From NCBI RefSeq assembly GCF_015352955.1, contig NZ_JACYOX010000006.1, positions 1-64,000 of the forward strand: DNA of 64,000 bases. Direction: 5' to 3'. The position numbers and the translations under genes were made by a program. The stretch is from Noviherbaspirillum soli. Its GTDB lineage: Bacteria; Pseudomonadota; Gammaproteobacteria; Burkholderiales; Burkholderiaceae_D. Of the stretch, positions 27,373 to 36,147 are shown in pieces; positions within the stretch are counted from its first letter, which is position 1; every line of letters begins with the position of its first letter. Below the pieces are notes generated by a model that had not been told where the DNA came from, did not search any database, and saw nothing but the letters and a program-made list of their open reading frames with translations.

Positions 27373-28392
27373 CTACTCCCGGTTCCTGTGTGCCACCACC
27401 ACGCTGACATCGTCGCGGTGGCGGGCATGATCGCGGTACAGGACGGCGGCGATCAGGGAAGGATGATGCCGCAGCAGGCCGGGATAGCGTTCCAGGTCCC
27501 AGCGGGTGGCCAGGCCGTCACTGTGCATGATCAGGAGGTCATCGTCGCCGAAGTCCATCCGGAACTCCTGCACCTTGCGCATATTGCTGCCCACGATGCC
27601 ATTGTGCGACACCAGATGCCGGGAGGTTCCTGCCGCATGCATCGAGACGCTGATGTTGCCGATGCCGGCAAAGCGCAGGCTGCCCTCGGCCGGATTCAGG
27701 CAGGCCACCGCCAGCGCGGCGCCGCGCGTGCCATGCAGGGCAATGTGGGCGCGCTGCAGCAGCGTTTCCGGCGCGAAGGTTGCCTGCGCATCCACCAGGG
27801 CCACCGCTGCCTGGGAAGCGCGGGCTGCCTCCGGGCCATGGCCGAGGCCGTCGGCCACCATCAGCAACAGCTCGGCATTCCTGCAGGCAGCGCCCCAGGC
27901 GTCGCCGCATGCATGCTCGCTGGGCAGGGGCAGGCAGACGGCGCCCACCGTCCATGGCGTCGATGGCGGCGCGGCGGCCCAGACCGCCATGCGCAGCACG
28001 GTGCCGTGATCGCGGTCGGTGTAGAGGTCGAATTCATCGGCCACCCGCCGCATCGCGCCCAGGCCCACGCCATAACTGCCGGCGGTGGACATGCCGTCGC
28101 GCATGGCCAGGTCCAGGTTGGCGAAACCCGGCCCCTTGTCGATGGCCAGGATTTCCATGCCCCGCGTGCCGTCGCCCTCCAGCGGCCGCAGCAGGATGTC
28201 GCCGCTGCCGGCATGCTTCAGGATGTTGGTGGCGGCCTCGGTGATCACCAGGGCCGCCTTGCCCGCCATGGTTTCATTGAAGCCCAGCGTGCCGGCCAGG
28301 GTATTGCCGGCGCGTCGCACGGCGGCGATGCCGCTGCTCTCGGTGACCGGGTGGATGGTCTGGGGTGCCAGGGAGTTCAAAACAGCTTCCAC
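27373..28392 (-). CDS. RsbT-like ATPase + RsbX/SpoIIE-type PP2C phosphatase fusion
   Basis: 339 residues. The N-terminal GHKL module (about 1-140) has N box ITEAATNILKHAG, G1 DKGPGFANLD and G2 GSYGVGLGAMRRVAD. A C-terminal PP2C-like phosphatase follows from about 145, with the metal motif VADGLGHGPEAA and the later motifs MHSDGLATRWDL and DDVSVVVAH. RsbX in Bacillus dephosphorylates RsbR and RsbS and resets the stressosome; this protein is the probable equivalent. The start overlaps rsbT by 16 bp. Confidence 0.85.
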   Translation of the reverse strand: MEAVLNSLAPQTIHPVTESSGIAAVRRAGNTLAGTLGFNETMAGKAALVITEAATNILKHAGSGDILLRPLEGDGTRGMEILAIDKGPGFANLDLAMRDGMSTAGSYGVGLGAMRRVADEFDLYTDRDHGTVLRMAVWAAAPPSTPWTVGAVCLPLPSEHACGDAWGAACRNAELLLMVADGLGHGPEAARASQAAVALVDAQATFAPETLLQRAHIALHGTRGAALAVACLNPAEGSLRFAGIGNISVSMHAAGTSRHLVSHNGIVGSNMRKVQEFRMDFGDDDLLIMHSDGLATRWDLERYPGLLRHHPSLIAAVLYRDHARHRDDVSVVVAHRNRE

Positions 28393-28793
28393 TTCGCAAT
28401 GCGTACCGTCGTGCCCTGGCCGGGCGCCGTGGTCAGTTCGAAATCATCGGCCAGGCGGCGCGCGCCGCCCAGTCCCAGGCCCATGCCGTTGCCGGTGGTG
28501 TAGCCATCCGTCAGCGCCAGATTCACATCCTCGATGCCAGGCCCCTGGTCGATGAAGCTGAGGATGACGCCGCGCCGGCCGCCATCGGTCACTTTCTCGA
28601 TATGCGCCTCGCCGCCGCCGCCGTAGCGCAGCGTGTTGCGCCCGAGTTCGCTGGCCGCGGTGATCATCTTGGTTTGCTCGATCAGGGAAAAACCGATGGA
28701 CACCAGGCACTCGCGCAAGACCTGGCGCATGCGCACCACGTCCTCGTCCGCACGCAGCGGAACCACCTTCACATCGATGTCGTTGCCAATCAA
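28377..28793 (-). CDS. rsbT: Stressosome serine/threonine kinase RsbT
   Basis: 138-residue GHKL-fold switch kinase. N box ASELGRNTLRYGGG, G1 DQGPGIEDVNLAL, and G2 GNGMGLGLGGARRLADDF. In characterised stressosomes RsbT phosphorylates RsbR and RsbS, then leaves the complex to activate a downstream partner (RsbU in Bacillus). No RsbU or sigma-B/RsbV/RsbW is encoded here; the downstream kinases are the candidate partners. It lies about 50 bp after rsbS and overlaps the next gene. Confidence 0.88.
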   Translation of the reverse strand: MIGNDIDVKVVPLRADEDVVRMRQVLRECLVSIGFSLIEQTKMITAASELGRNTLRYGGGGEAHIEKVTDGGRRGVILSFIDQGPGIEDVNLALTDGYTTGNGMGLGLGGARRLADDFELTTAPGQGTTVRIAKWKLF

Positions 28794-28844
28794 GACGTTA
28801 CCTTTCGTGCAGACCGCAGGCCAGCATCCGGCATGCAGTCAGCC

Positions 28845-29204
28845 TCATGAAAAACTGCCCAGGTTCAACATGGTCATGCCGCGTTCGACATTCAGGGCGG
28901 TCTTCACGCCTTCCAGTGTCAGGCCCAGTTCGACCAGGGTGATCGCCACTGCGGGCTGCATGCCGACCAGTACCGTGTCCGCATCCAAAATTTTGGCCAT
29001 TGCAGCAATGTTATTGATCATCCGACCGATAAAAGAATCTACCAGATCGAGCGCGGAGATATCGATCAGCACGCCCTTGGCACGATCTTTCACAATACGT
29101 GTGGTCAGGTCGTCCTGCAGCGTCATTGCCAGCCGGTCATGCATGTCGACCTGGATGGTGACCAGCAGCAACTGGCCCATTTTCAATATTGGAATACGCT
29201 CCAT
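28845..29204 (-). CDS. rsbS: Stressosome STAS scaffold protein RsbS
   Basis: 119-residue single STAS domain. The conserved phosphorylation motif VDSFIGRMI follows ISALDL, with the Ser being the RsbT target in known RsbS proteins. The ATG at 29204 is preferred over an in-frame ATG at 29231. It follows TGAGG and begins the typical MERIPILKMG opening, whereas the upstream start would lie inside rsbR. Seven bases separate it from the rsbR stop. Confidence 0.9.
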   Translation of the reverse strand: MERIPILKMGQLLLVTIQVDMHDRLAMTLQDDLTTRIVKDRAKGVLIDISALDLVDSFIGRMINNIAAMAKILDADTVLVGMQPAVAITLVELGLTLEGVKTALNVERGMTMLNLGSFS

Positions 29205-29211
29205 GCGAACC

Positions 29212-30069
29212 TCAGCGGTCTTTCTGGACAATGACGGAACCGGCGCGCTGGAGCGCCACCAGGAAGGCGTCGGCCAGGGTGGCCTTGGTGATCACGTCTT
29301 CCAGGTTCACGCCAAGATGGACGATGGTCTGGGCAATTTGCGGCCGGATGCCGCTGATGATGCAGTCCGCGCCCATCAGCCGCGCTGCCGCCACGGTTTT
29401 CAGCAGATGCTGCGCCACCAGGGTATCGACGGTTGGCACGCCAGTGATGTCGATGATCGCAATCGAGGCGCCGGTGTCGACGATTTTCTGCAGCAGGCTT
29501 TCCATCACCACCTGGGTGCGGGCGCTGTCCAGGGTGCCGATCAGGGGCAGCGCCAGCACGTCTTTCCAAAGCTGCACGACCGGCGTCGACAGTTCCAGCA
29601 GTTCCTGCTGCTGGCGCATGATGACCTGTTCGCGGGATTTCTGGTAAGACTCGACAGTGAACAGGCCCAGCTTGTCGAACAGCGAATTGGTCGCCATGAT
29701 TTCATTGACCAGCGTGACCGGGTCGCCCGACAGTTCGGTCTGCAAATAGGTGGTCAGCGGCTCCTTCAGCGAAAACACGAAGTTGGCGGTTTCGATCGAA
29801 CTGTAGCCCTGGCGCACCCGGTTGGCCGAGATTTCGCCCAACAGCTGGCGCGCCTCCTGCCAGGCGCTCGAATCGATGTCAGTGCTGCCGGCCTTGCTCA
29901 GCGTCGTGCCCACCAGCTTGAGGAAACGGCTGGCCTGCTGGCGAAGTTCGGCTTCGGCATGCGCATCGCGCCGGCTAATGCGGGAAATCAGTGAAGCCAG
30001 CCAGCCTTCCAGCAGTTTTTCCTGGTGTTCAATGATGATGTCGCCCAGACGGCCGGTTTCATTTTGCAT
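29212..30069 (-). CDS. rsbR: Stressosome sensor RsbR (globin-like N domain + STAS)
   Basis: 285 residues. The N-terminal all-helical sensor-like domain (about 1-150) is of RsbR type, a helical linker follows, then a C-terminal STAS domain with IIDITGVPTVDTLVAQHLL containing the phosphorylatable Thr region. The start at 30069 has AAGGA seven bases upstream; the longer frame to 30141 lacks this and reads unlike the family. First gene of the six-gene operon. The signal sensed is unknown; no haem-ligand or flavin motif could be assigned by eye. Confidence 0.88.
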   Translation of the reverse strand: MQNETGRLGDIIIEHQEKLLEGWLASLISRISRRDAHAEAELRQQASRFLKLVGTTLSKAGSTDIDSSAWQEARQLLGEISANRVRQGYSSIETANFVFSLKEPLTTYLQTELSGDPVTLVNEIMATNSLFDKLGLFTVESYQKSREQVIMRQQQELLELSTPVVQLWKDVLALPLIGTLDSARTQVVMESLLQKIVDTGASIAIIDITGVPTVDTLVAQHLLKTVAAARLMGADCIISGIRPQIAQTIVHLGVNLEDVITKATLADAFLVALQRAGSVIVQKDR

Positions 30070-30152
30070 AGCGGTTCCTTGTAAGTACATGTGCCATTGA
30101 GGCCAGGGAAGGGAAGGCGTGACATGCATGCCAAAAGGCAATAGCCCTGGGC

Positions 30153-30158
30153 ATTATA
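30153..30158 (-). promoter_or_regulatory. Candidate -10 element of the stressosome operon
   Basis: Perfect TATAAT on the minus strand about 85 bp before the rsbR ATG, in an AT-rich patch. No good -35 TTGACA is present at 16-18 bp, so activator dependence is possible. Confidence 0.45.
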
Positions 30159-30267
30159 AAATATGCAGCATCGTTTCAGAGGAACGTTATTGCAAAGATG
30201 GACATTCCTTTATTTCGCGCAATCTTGCCTGCGCGTTGAATGCGTGCAATATTTGACGGGTCTTGTT

Positions 30268-31035
30268 CTACGCTGAGGCGCCGGCATGCCGCGCGCCGCA
30301 TACCGGGCAGGCCGGGTTGCGCGATATCCGTATGCTGGTCCACTCCATGGTCATCGCGTCAAGCAGCAGCAGGCGGCCGGCCAGCGCCTCGCCCAGGCCG
30401 GCCAGCAGCTTCAGCGCCTCGGCCGCCTGCATGGTGCCGATGATGCCCACCAGCGGCGCGAACACGCCCATGGTGGCGCACTGGACTTCCTCGAATTCCT
30501 GGTCGGGCGGGAACAGGCAGGCATAGCAGGGCGCGTCCGGCCGGCTGCTGTCAAATACCGAGATCTGGCCATCGAAGCGGATGGCCGCACCCGACACCAG
30601 CGGCACGCCGGCCGCGACACAGGCGGCATTGACCGCGTGGCGGGTGGCGAAATTGTCGCTGCAGTCCAGCACCACGTCCGCCTCGGCCGTCAACGCGCGC
30701 AGCCGCTCGCCTTCCAGCCGCTCGGTCAGGGCAAGCACTTCCACTTCGGGATTGATGCCCGCCAGGGTCAGCTTGCCGGACTGCGCCTTCGGCTGGCCGA
30801 CGCGGTCGGTGGTATGCAGGATCTGCCGCTGAAGATTGGTCAGGTCCACCGTGTCGTTGTCGACCAGCGTGATGCGGCCGACGCCGGCGGAGGCGAGGTA
30901 GAACGCGGCGGGCGAACCCAGCCCGCCGGCGCCGATCACCAGCGCATGCCCGGCCAGCAGTTTTTCCTGACCCTCGATGCCGATCGGGTCGAGCAGGATA
31001 TGGCGGGAATAGCGCAGCAGTTGTTCGTCGTTCAT
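30268..31035 (-). CDS. moeB: MoeB/ThiF-family adenylyltransferase
   Basis: 255-residue E1-like enzyme that adenylates the C-terminal Gly-Gly of a sulfur-carrier protein (MoaD or ThiS). Opening RYSRHILLDPIGIEGQEKLL, nucleotide loop GAGGLGSPAAFYLA, DNDTVDLTNLQRQ, and two CxxC zinc pairs, CYAC and CPVC. There is no C-terminal rhodanese domain. Fourth gene of the leftward gpmA-envC-ctpA-moeB group. MoaD versus ThiS specificity is not decidable from sequence. Confidence 0.88.
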   Translation of the reverse strand: MNDEQLLRYSRHILLDPIGIEGQEKLLAGHALVIGAGGLGSPAAFYLASAGVGRITLVDNDTVDLTNLQRQILHTTDRVGQPKAQSGKLTLAGINPEVEVLALTERLEGERLRALTAEADVVLDCSDNFATRHAVNAACVAAGVPLVSGAAIRFDGQISVFDSSRPDAPCYACLFPPDQEFEEVQCATMGVFAPLVGIIGTMQAAEALKLLAGLGEALAGRLLLLDAMTMEWTSIRISRNPACPVCGARHAGASA

Positions 31036-31098
31036 GGATGGGGCCAGGCCTGAAAAAGCAAGGCCGCATCGCTGCGGCCCGTGAGGTTGTTGCGGATA

Positions 31099-32562
31099 TT
31101 ACTTCTTGCTGTCGTTCTTCTTCGGATCTTCCGGGTCGTTGATGCTGGGTTCCTTCTTGCTCTCCACGACCTTGGCCTTGGCGACCTGCACCGGCAGGCC
31201 CTTCAGGTGATTGAGCGCCTGCGCCAGCTGGAAGTCGTCCTTGCTGCCGAACTCCAGCGGCTTGCGCTTCTTGTCCAGCGCCGCCAGGCGCTGTTCCTCC
31301 TCCAGTTCGTCGACCTTGTTGCGCACCTCGGCTTCCTTGTCCTTGTCATTGGTCAGGTGCTTGGTCAGGTCGGCTTCGCGCAGGCGCAGGCTGTTCAGGC
31401 CATCGCCTTCCGGGGTTTCGTCGACCATCAGGTCGGGCACGATGCCGCGGGCCTGGATCGAGCGGCCGTTGGGCGTGTAGTAGCGGGCGGTGGTGAGCTT
31501 GACCGCGGTGTCGGCGGAGAGCTGGCGGATGGTCTGCACCGAGCCCTTGCCAAAAGTCTGGCTGCCCATGATGGTGGCGCGCTTGTAGTCCTGCAGTGCG
31601 CCGGCCACGATCTCGGACGCCGATGCCGAACCGGAGTTGACCAGCACCACCATCTTCACGTTCTTCACCGCCTCCGGCAGCCTGGACAGCGGATCGCCCA
31701 GCGAGCGGGTGCCATAGAATTCGCGCCGGGCATAGAAGGTGGCCTTGGAATCCGGCAGCTGGCCATTGGTCGAGACGATTGCCACGTCCTTGGGCAGGAA
31801 GGCGGCGGAGACGCCGATGGCGCCCGGCAGCACGCCGCCCGGATCGTTGCGCAGGTCCAGCACCAGGCCCTTGATGTTGGGGTCCTGGGCATACAGGGCG
31901 CTGATCTTCCTGGCCATGTCTTCCACCGTGGGCTCCTGGAACTGCGACACCCGCACCCAGGCATAGCCGGGTTCGATCAGCTTGGACTTGACGCTCTGCA
32001 CCCGGATTTCCTGGCGCACGATGGTGATCAGCACCGGCTTGTCTTCTTCCTTGCGCGCCACCGTCAGCGTGATCTTGGTGTTGGGCTCGCCGCGCATGCG
32101 CTTGACGGCCTCATCCAGCGTCATGCCCTTGACCGGCGTGCTGTCAAGACGGGTGATCAGGTCGCCTGCTTTCAGGCCGGCCTTGTAGGCGGGCGAATCC
32201 TCGATCGGCGAGATGACCTTGACATAGCCGTCCTCCATGCCGACCTCGATGCCGAGGCCGACGAACTTGCCCTGGGTGCCTTCACGCAGTTCCTTGAAGG
32301 CTTTCTTGTCCAGGTAGGCCGAATGCGGGTCCAGCGATGCCACCATGCCGGAAATGGCCTCGGTCAGCAGCTTCTTGTCTTCGACGTTCTCGACATAATC
32401 GGACTTGATCAGGCCGAACACGTCGGCCAGCTGGCGCAGTTCATCGACCGGCAGCGGGGCGCCGGCATTCTTCTGCGCCAGCGCGTCGAATTGCATCGAG
32501 CCGACGACGCCGGCAAGCATGCCCAGACCAATAAGACCGAAGTTCTTGAATTTGCTGCTCAT
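31099..32562 (-). CDS. ctpA: C-terminal processing peptidase (S41 family)
   Basis: 487-residue periplasmic serine protease. N-terminal signal/anchor (residues about 7-28), PDZ domain about 95-180 (GLGIEVGMEDG, SPAYKAGLKAGDLI), and a protease core with the catalytic Ser in NSGSASASEIVAGAL and Lys in GSQTFGKGSVQT. LDLRNDPGG precedes it. The tail after about 400 is highly charged (Lys/Asp/Glu-rich). Neighbour of the amidase activator envC; CtpA-type proteases commonly trim cell-wall hydrolases, so a joint role in envelope remodelling is plausible. Confidence 0.92.
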   Translation of the reverse strand: MSSKFKNFGLIGLGMLAGVVGSMQFDALAQKNAGAPLPVDELRQLADVFGLIKSDYVENVEDKKLLTEAISGMVASLDPHSAYLDKKAFKELREGTQGKFVGLGIEVGMEDGYVKVISPIEDSPAYKAGLKAGDLITRLDSTPVKGMTLDEAVKRMRGEPNTKITLTVARKEEDKPVLITIVRQEIRVQSVKSKLIEPGYAWVRVSQFQEPTVEDMARKISALYAQDPNIKGLVLDLRNDPGGVLPGAIGVSAAFLPKDVAIVSTNGQLPDSKATFYARREFYGTRSLGDPLSRLPEAVKNVKMVVLVNSGSASASEIVAGALQDYKRATIMGSQTFGKGSVQTIRQLSADTAVKLTTARYYTPNGRSIQARGIVPDLMVDETPEGDGLNSLRLREADLTKHLTNDKDKEAEVRNKVDELEEEQRLAALDKKRKPLEFGSKDDFQLAQALNHLKGLPVQVAKAKVVESKKEPSINDPEDPKKNDSKK

Positions 32563-32565
32563 GTG

Positions 32566-33996
32566 TCACCTGGAAGTTACCCAACCGAGAGGATCGAAGG
32601 CGCGGCCCTGATGCCGCATCTCAAAGTATAAACCCGATTGTTCGTTGCCGCCGCTATTGCCTGCACTGGCAATGACCTCGCCGGCCCTGACCGCATCGCC
32701 CGGCCGCTTCAGCAGCGACTGGTTATTGCCATAGATGCTCATGTACTGGCTGCCGTGGTCGACGATGATCAGGTTGCCGAAACCGCGCAGCCATTCGGCG
32801 AACACGACCCGGCCGCCGGCCACTACCTTGACCTCGGCGCCTTCGGCGGCCTTGATGAACAAACCTTTCCAGCTCGGGCCGTCGCCGCGGCCGCCGCCGA
32901 AACGTGCCGCGATCTCGCCATGCACCGGCATCGCCATCTGGCCGCGCAGCGCGGGGAAGGAGGCCGGGAAGATGCCGGCCGGAGGCGCCGGAGGCGGGGG
33001 CGGCGGCAGTGCACGCTCCCGTTCCCGCTTGTTGGCAGCCAGGTTGGGATTCTCGTCGGCGTCGATCGCATCCGGATTGTTGCCCGGCAGCGGTTTGCCC
33101 CTGGGAACATTGTGCGCCTGCTGTTCCCGCTGCCGCCTTGCGGCCGCCTGCTGCTCGCGCAGCTTTTCCTGGCGCGCGCGCTCGGCCGCCGCCGCTGCGA
33201 GTTGCTGCTGTCGCCGCTTTTCGGCGGCGATTTCGGCGCGCCGCTGTTCCTCGATCATCTTGGCCAGCTTGTCGACCAGGCCGCCCAGGCGCTGCTCGTC
33301 GCGCTGGACGTTGCCGACTTCCTTGCGCTGCTCGCCCAGCTTGTTCGACAGCTGCGCCACCAGCGTGGCGCGCTTGGCCTTTTCCCGCTCCAGCAGGGCT
33401 TTCTGGTCGCGCTGCTCGAGCGCGATTTCATCCAGTTCTTCCTTCGCGTCCTGGGTGTCGGCCTTGTTCTTTTCCACCGCCGCCACGTCGGCGCGTAGCG
33501 ATTCGATCAGCCTGGCCTGCGCCTGCGACACATAGCCCAGGTATTGCAGGTCGCGGTTGATGCGGTTCGGATTGTCGCCCGACAGCAGCAGCTTGATGCG
33601 GTCTTCGCCGCCGGCCATGTGCTGCTGGCGCAAAAGCCGTGACAGCCGCGCCTTCTGGGCGTCGACTTCCTTCGTCAGCTGCGCCAGTTCCTTCTGCAGG
33701 CGGGCGATGCGGCCGGCCGTGTCCTTCTGCTCGCGGGCAAGGTCGTACAGGGCCCGGTTGGCGTCGGAGATCGCCGCTTCGGATTCAGCCAGCGCATCGG
33801 CCGCATCTTCCTTGGCGCTCTCGGTGCGGGTGATGTCGCGCTTCAATGCCGTCAGCTTCTGCTGCAGCACGGCGCGTTCGGCCTCGGCGGCCTGTTTCTG
33901 CCGGGTGCGCTCGGTCAGCTTGGCGGCGCCGCCCGGGCCGGCCGCCAACAGCAGCGCCAGGCCCAGCGCTGCGCCGCGCCATCGTTGAACAGTCAC
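32566..33996 (-). CDS. envC: Murein hydrolase activator EnvC-like
   Basis: 476 residues: signal peptide (1-24), long charged coiled coil (about 25-300, with Arg/Gln/Ala-rich stretches), a Pro-rich linker, then a C-terminal LytM domain. The zinc-binding motifs are replaced: WKGLFIKAAEGAEV in place of HxGxD and LYFEMRHQG in place of HLHFE. This non-catalytic LytM plus coiled coil is the EnvC pattern; EnvC activates the AmiA/AmiB amidases at the septum. It ends 3 bp before the ctpA start and begins 18 bp after gpmA. Confidence 0.9.
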   Translation of the reverse strand: MTVQRWRGAALGLALLLAAGPGGAAKLTERTRQKQAAEAERAVLQQKLTALKRDITRTESAKEDAADALAESEAAISDANRALYDLAREQKDTAGRIARLQKELAQLTKEVDAQKARLSRLLRQQHMAGGEDRIKLLLSGDNPNRINRDLQYLGYVSQAQARLIESLRADVAAVEKNKADTQDAKEELDEIALEQRDQKALLEREKAKRATLVAQLSNKLGEQRKEVGNVQRDEQRLGGLVDKLAKMIEEQRRAEIAAEKRRQQQLAAAAAERARQEKLREQQAAARRQREQQAHNVPRGKPLPGNNPDAIDADENPNLAANKRERERALPPPPPPAPPAGIFPASFPALRGQMAMPVHGEIAARFGGGRGDGPSWKGLFIKAAEGAEVKVVAGGRVVFAEWLRGFGNLIIVDHGSQYMSIYGNNQSLLKRPGDAVRAGEVIASAGNSGGNEQSGLYFEMRHQGRAFDPLGWVTSR

Positions 33997-34014
33997 TTAT
34001 TGTCTCGGGAAGGA

Positions 34015-34761
34015 TTACTTGGCCTTGCCCTGGCTGGCGACCGCCTGCATTGCCGCGGCAATCGCGTCGGCGTCGCCGAGGTAGTAGCTGCGGATCGGTT
34101 TGAGGTCGGCATCGAGCTCGTACACCAGCGGCTGGCCGTTCGGCACGTTCAGGCCGACGATGTCGGCGTCGCTGATGCCATCGAGCATCTTGATCAGCGC
34201 GCGCAGGCTGTTGCCGTGGGCCGAGATGATGATGCGCTTGCCTGCCTTGATGGCCGGCGCGATTTCCTCGTCCCATGCCGGCATCACGCGCGCCACGGTG
34301 TCCTTCAGGCATTCGGTCAGCGGGATCTGCTCGCGCTCCAGGCCGGCGTAGCGCGGGTCGTTGTAGGAAGCGCGCGGATCGCTGGCGTCGAGCGGATTGG
34401 GCGGCGTGTCATAGCTGCGGCGCCATACCAGCACCTGCTGGTCGCCGTACTTGGCGGCGGTCTCGGCCTTGTCCAGCCCCTGCAGCGCGCCGTAGTGGCG
34501 CTCGTTCAGGCGCCAGTCGTTCTTCACCGGCAGCCACATCAAATCCATTTCGTCGAGCGTGATCCACAAAGTGCGGATGGCGCGCTTCAGGACCGAGGTA
34601 TAGGCGAGGTCGAAGGACAGGCCGGCATCCTTGAGCAGCTTGCCGGCGTGACGCGCTTCGGCCGCGCCTTTCTCGGTCAGGTCGACATCGGTCCAGCCGG
34701 TGAAACGGTTTTCCAGATTCCAGGTGGATTCGCCGTGGCGCATCAATACGATTTTGTACAT
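34015..34761 (-). CDS. gpmA: 2,3-bisphosphoglycerate-dependent phosphoglycerate mutase
   Basis: 248-residue glycolytic enzyme interconverting 3- and 2-phosphoglycerate. [20 protein letters not shown] opens the protein with the phosphohistidine in RHG; a second His is in [11 protein letters not shown], and ERHYGALQG is present. The ATG at 34761 gives the standard length; the frame extends to 34806 without homology. Leads the envC-ctpA-moeB group and is divergent from the rhodanese operon. Confidence 0.95.
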   Translation of the reverse strand: MYKIVLMRHGESTWNLENRFTGWTDVDLTEKGAAEARHAGKLLKDAGLSFDLAYTSVLKRAIRTLWITLDEMDLMWLPVKNDWRLNERHYGALQGLDKAETAAKYGDQQVLVWRRSYDTPPNPLDASDPRASYNDPRYAGLEREQIPLTECLKDTVARVMPAWDEEIAPAIKAGKRIIISAHGNSLRALIKMLDGISDADIVGLNVPNGQPLVYELDADLKPIRSYYLGDADAIAAAMQAVASQGKAK

Positions 34762-34840
34762 GGGGCTTCTATGGTCTATGGGGAAATCGGGGGCAAATGC
34801 GGACAAATGCAGGTTTTGAATTGTAAACCGACTTCTATTT

Positions 34841-34846
34841 TATAAT
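34841..34846 (+). promoter_or_regulatory. Candidate -10 element of the rhodanese-grxC-secB operon
   Basis: TATAAT 73 bp before the GTG start at 34919. The best -35-like string is TTGAAT, 19 bp upstream. The 157-bp region is shared with divergent gpmA. Confidence 0.5.
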
Positions 34847-34918
34847 GTCGCGCTCTTTTGGCTGTTCCATCCCAATCCAACCGGTTTCCTCCCGATTCCA
34901 CCTACTGACGGCACGCTT

Positions 34919-35320
34919 GTGAAATTCTTCATCGACAATATCTGGCTGATCGCGCTGGCCCTGTTATCCGGCGGCGCGCTCTTTCTGCCCACCCTGCAGC
35001 GCGGCGGCGCGCGCGTCTCGCTGCTGCAGGCCACCCAAATGCTGAACCAGGGCAAGGGCGTGATCCTGGACATCCGCGACCAGGATGAATTCGCCGCCGG
35101 CCATATCCGCGACGCCCGCCACATCCCGCTGAAGGATTTGAAGTCGCGCATCAGCGAACTGGACAAGTTCAAATCGAAATCCGTAATCGTTGTATGCTCC
35201 TCCGGTGCGCAGTCGGCCCGCGCGGCCAGCCAGTTGAAGAGCGCCGGCTTTTCCGAAGTCTACAGTCTCGATGGCGGCCTGGCCGCGTGGCGGGCACAGG
35301 GCCTGCCGACCGCGAAATAA
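34919..35320 (+). CDS. Membrane-anchored rhodanese (YibN-like)
   Basis: 133 residues. An N-terminal transmembrane segment (about 6-24) is followed by a single rhodanese domain with DIRDQDEFAAGHI and the active-site loop VCSSGAQSARAA (catalytic Cys). It resembles E. coli YibN, whose gene also neighbours grxC and secB. The start is a GTG at 34919. It probably handles sulfane sulfur; the acceptor is unknown. Fifteen bp before grxC. Confidence 0.88.
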   Translation: MKFFIDNIWLIALALLSGGALFLPTLQRGGARVSLLQATQMLNQGKGVILDIRDQDEFAAGHIRDARHIPLKDLKSRISELDKFKSKSVIVVCSSGAQSARAASQLKSAGFSEVYSLDGGLAAWRAQGLPTAK

Positions 35321-35335
35321 TCAAGGAACAACATC

Positions 35336-35599
35336 ATGACAGCGCATGTTCTCATGTACAGCACCGGCGTCTGCCCTTATTGCGTGATGGCGGAACGCCT
35401 CCTGAAAGCCAAGGGCGTCGACGAGATCGAAAAGGTCCGCATCGACCTCGATCCGGAACAACGAAACCACATGATGCAGAAAACCGGCCGTCGCACCGTG
35501 CCGCAGATCTACATCGGCGACACCCATGTCGGCGGCTTCGACGACCTGTCCGCGCTCGACCGCGCCGGCAAGCTCGAACCGCTACTGCGCGGCGAATAA
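35336..35599 (+). CDS. grxC: Glutaredoxin 3
   Basis: 87-residue dithiol glutaredoxin. Active site CPYC (residues 13-16), the TVPQIYI cis-Pro loop, and GGFDDLSALDRAGKL for glutathione binding. It reduces disulfides using glutathione. It lies between the rhodanese and secB genes in the common proteobacterial order. Confidence 0.95.
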   Translation: MTAHVLMYSTGVCPYCVMAERLLKAKGVDEIEKVRIDLDPEQRNHMMQKTGRRTVPQIYIGDTHVGGFDDLSALDRAGKLEPLLRGE

Positions 35600-35629
35600 G
35601 CAACCACCTTCATACACAGAAAGAAGTCC

Positions 35630-36139
35630 ATGTCCGACGAAAACCTGCAACCCGTATTCCAGATCCAGCGTGTCTACCTGAAGGATGTCTCCCTCGAGCA
35701 GCCGAATTCCCCGACCATCTTCCTCGAGCAGGAAGCGCCGAACATGGAAGTGGCGGTCGACGTCGGCGCCGAGCCGCTGGCCGATGGCATCTTCGAGTCC
35801 ACCGTCACCATCACCGTGACCGCCAAGATCAAGGACAAGGTTGCCTTCCTGGTCGAATGCAAGCAGGCCGGCATCTTCGAGGCCCGCAACATCCCGGCCG
35901 AGCAGCTCGACCCGCTGCTGGGCATCGGTTGCCCGAACATCGTGTACCCATACCTGCGCGCCAACATCGCCGACCTGATCACCCGGGCCGGCTTCCCGCC
36001 GGTGCACCTGTCGGAAATCAATTTCGAGCTGTTCTACCAGCAGCGCCTGCAGGCGCTGGCCGAGCAGCAGGGTCAGCAGGGTCAGCAGGCGGGCGGCGCC
36101 GGCATCGTGATGCCGGACGGTTCGCAGGCCAAGCACTGA
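35630..36139 (+). CDS. secB: Protein-export chaperone SecB
   Basis: 169-residue cytosolic tetrameric chaperone that keeps preproteins unfolded and passes them to SecA. Recognisable stretches: [52 protein letters not shown] and [18 protein letters not shown]. The C terminus is Gln/Gly-rich. Thirty bp after grxC. Confidence 0.96.
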   Translation: MSDENLQPVFQIQRVYLKDVSLEQPNSPTIFLEQEAPNMEVAVDVGAEPLADGIFESTVTITVTAKIKDKVAFLVECKQAGIFEARNIPAEQLDPLLGIGCPNIVYPYLRANIADLITRAGFPPVHLSEINFELFYQQRLQALAEQQGQQGQQAGGAGIVMPDGSQAKH

Positions 36140-36147
36140 GCACTGCA

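Noticed and set aside
32566-33996. EnvC as an active M23 peptidase
   Set aside because: The HxxxD and HxH zinc motifs are replaced in the C-terminal LytM domain, so it is an activator type rather than an enzyme.
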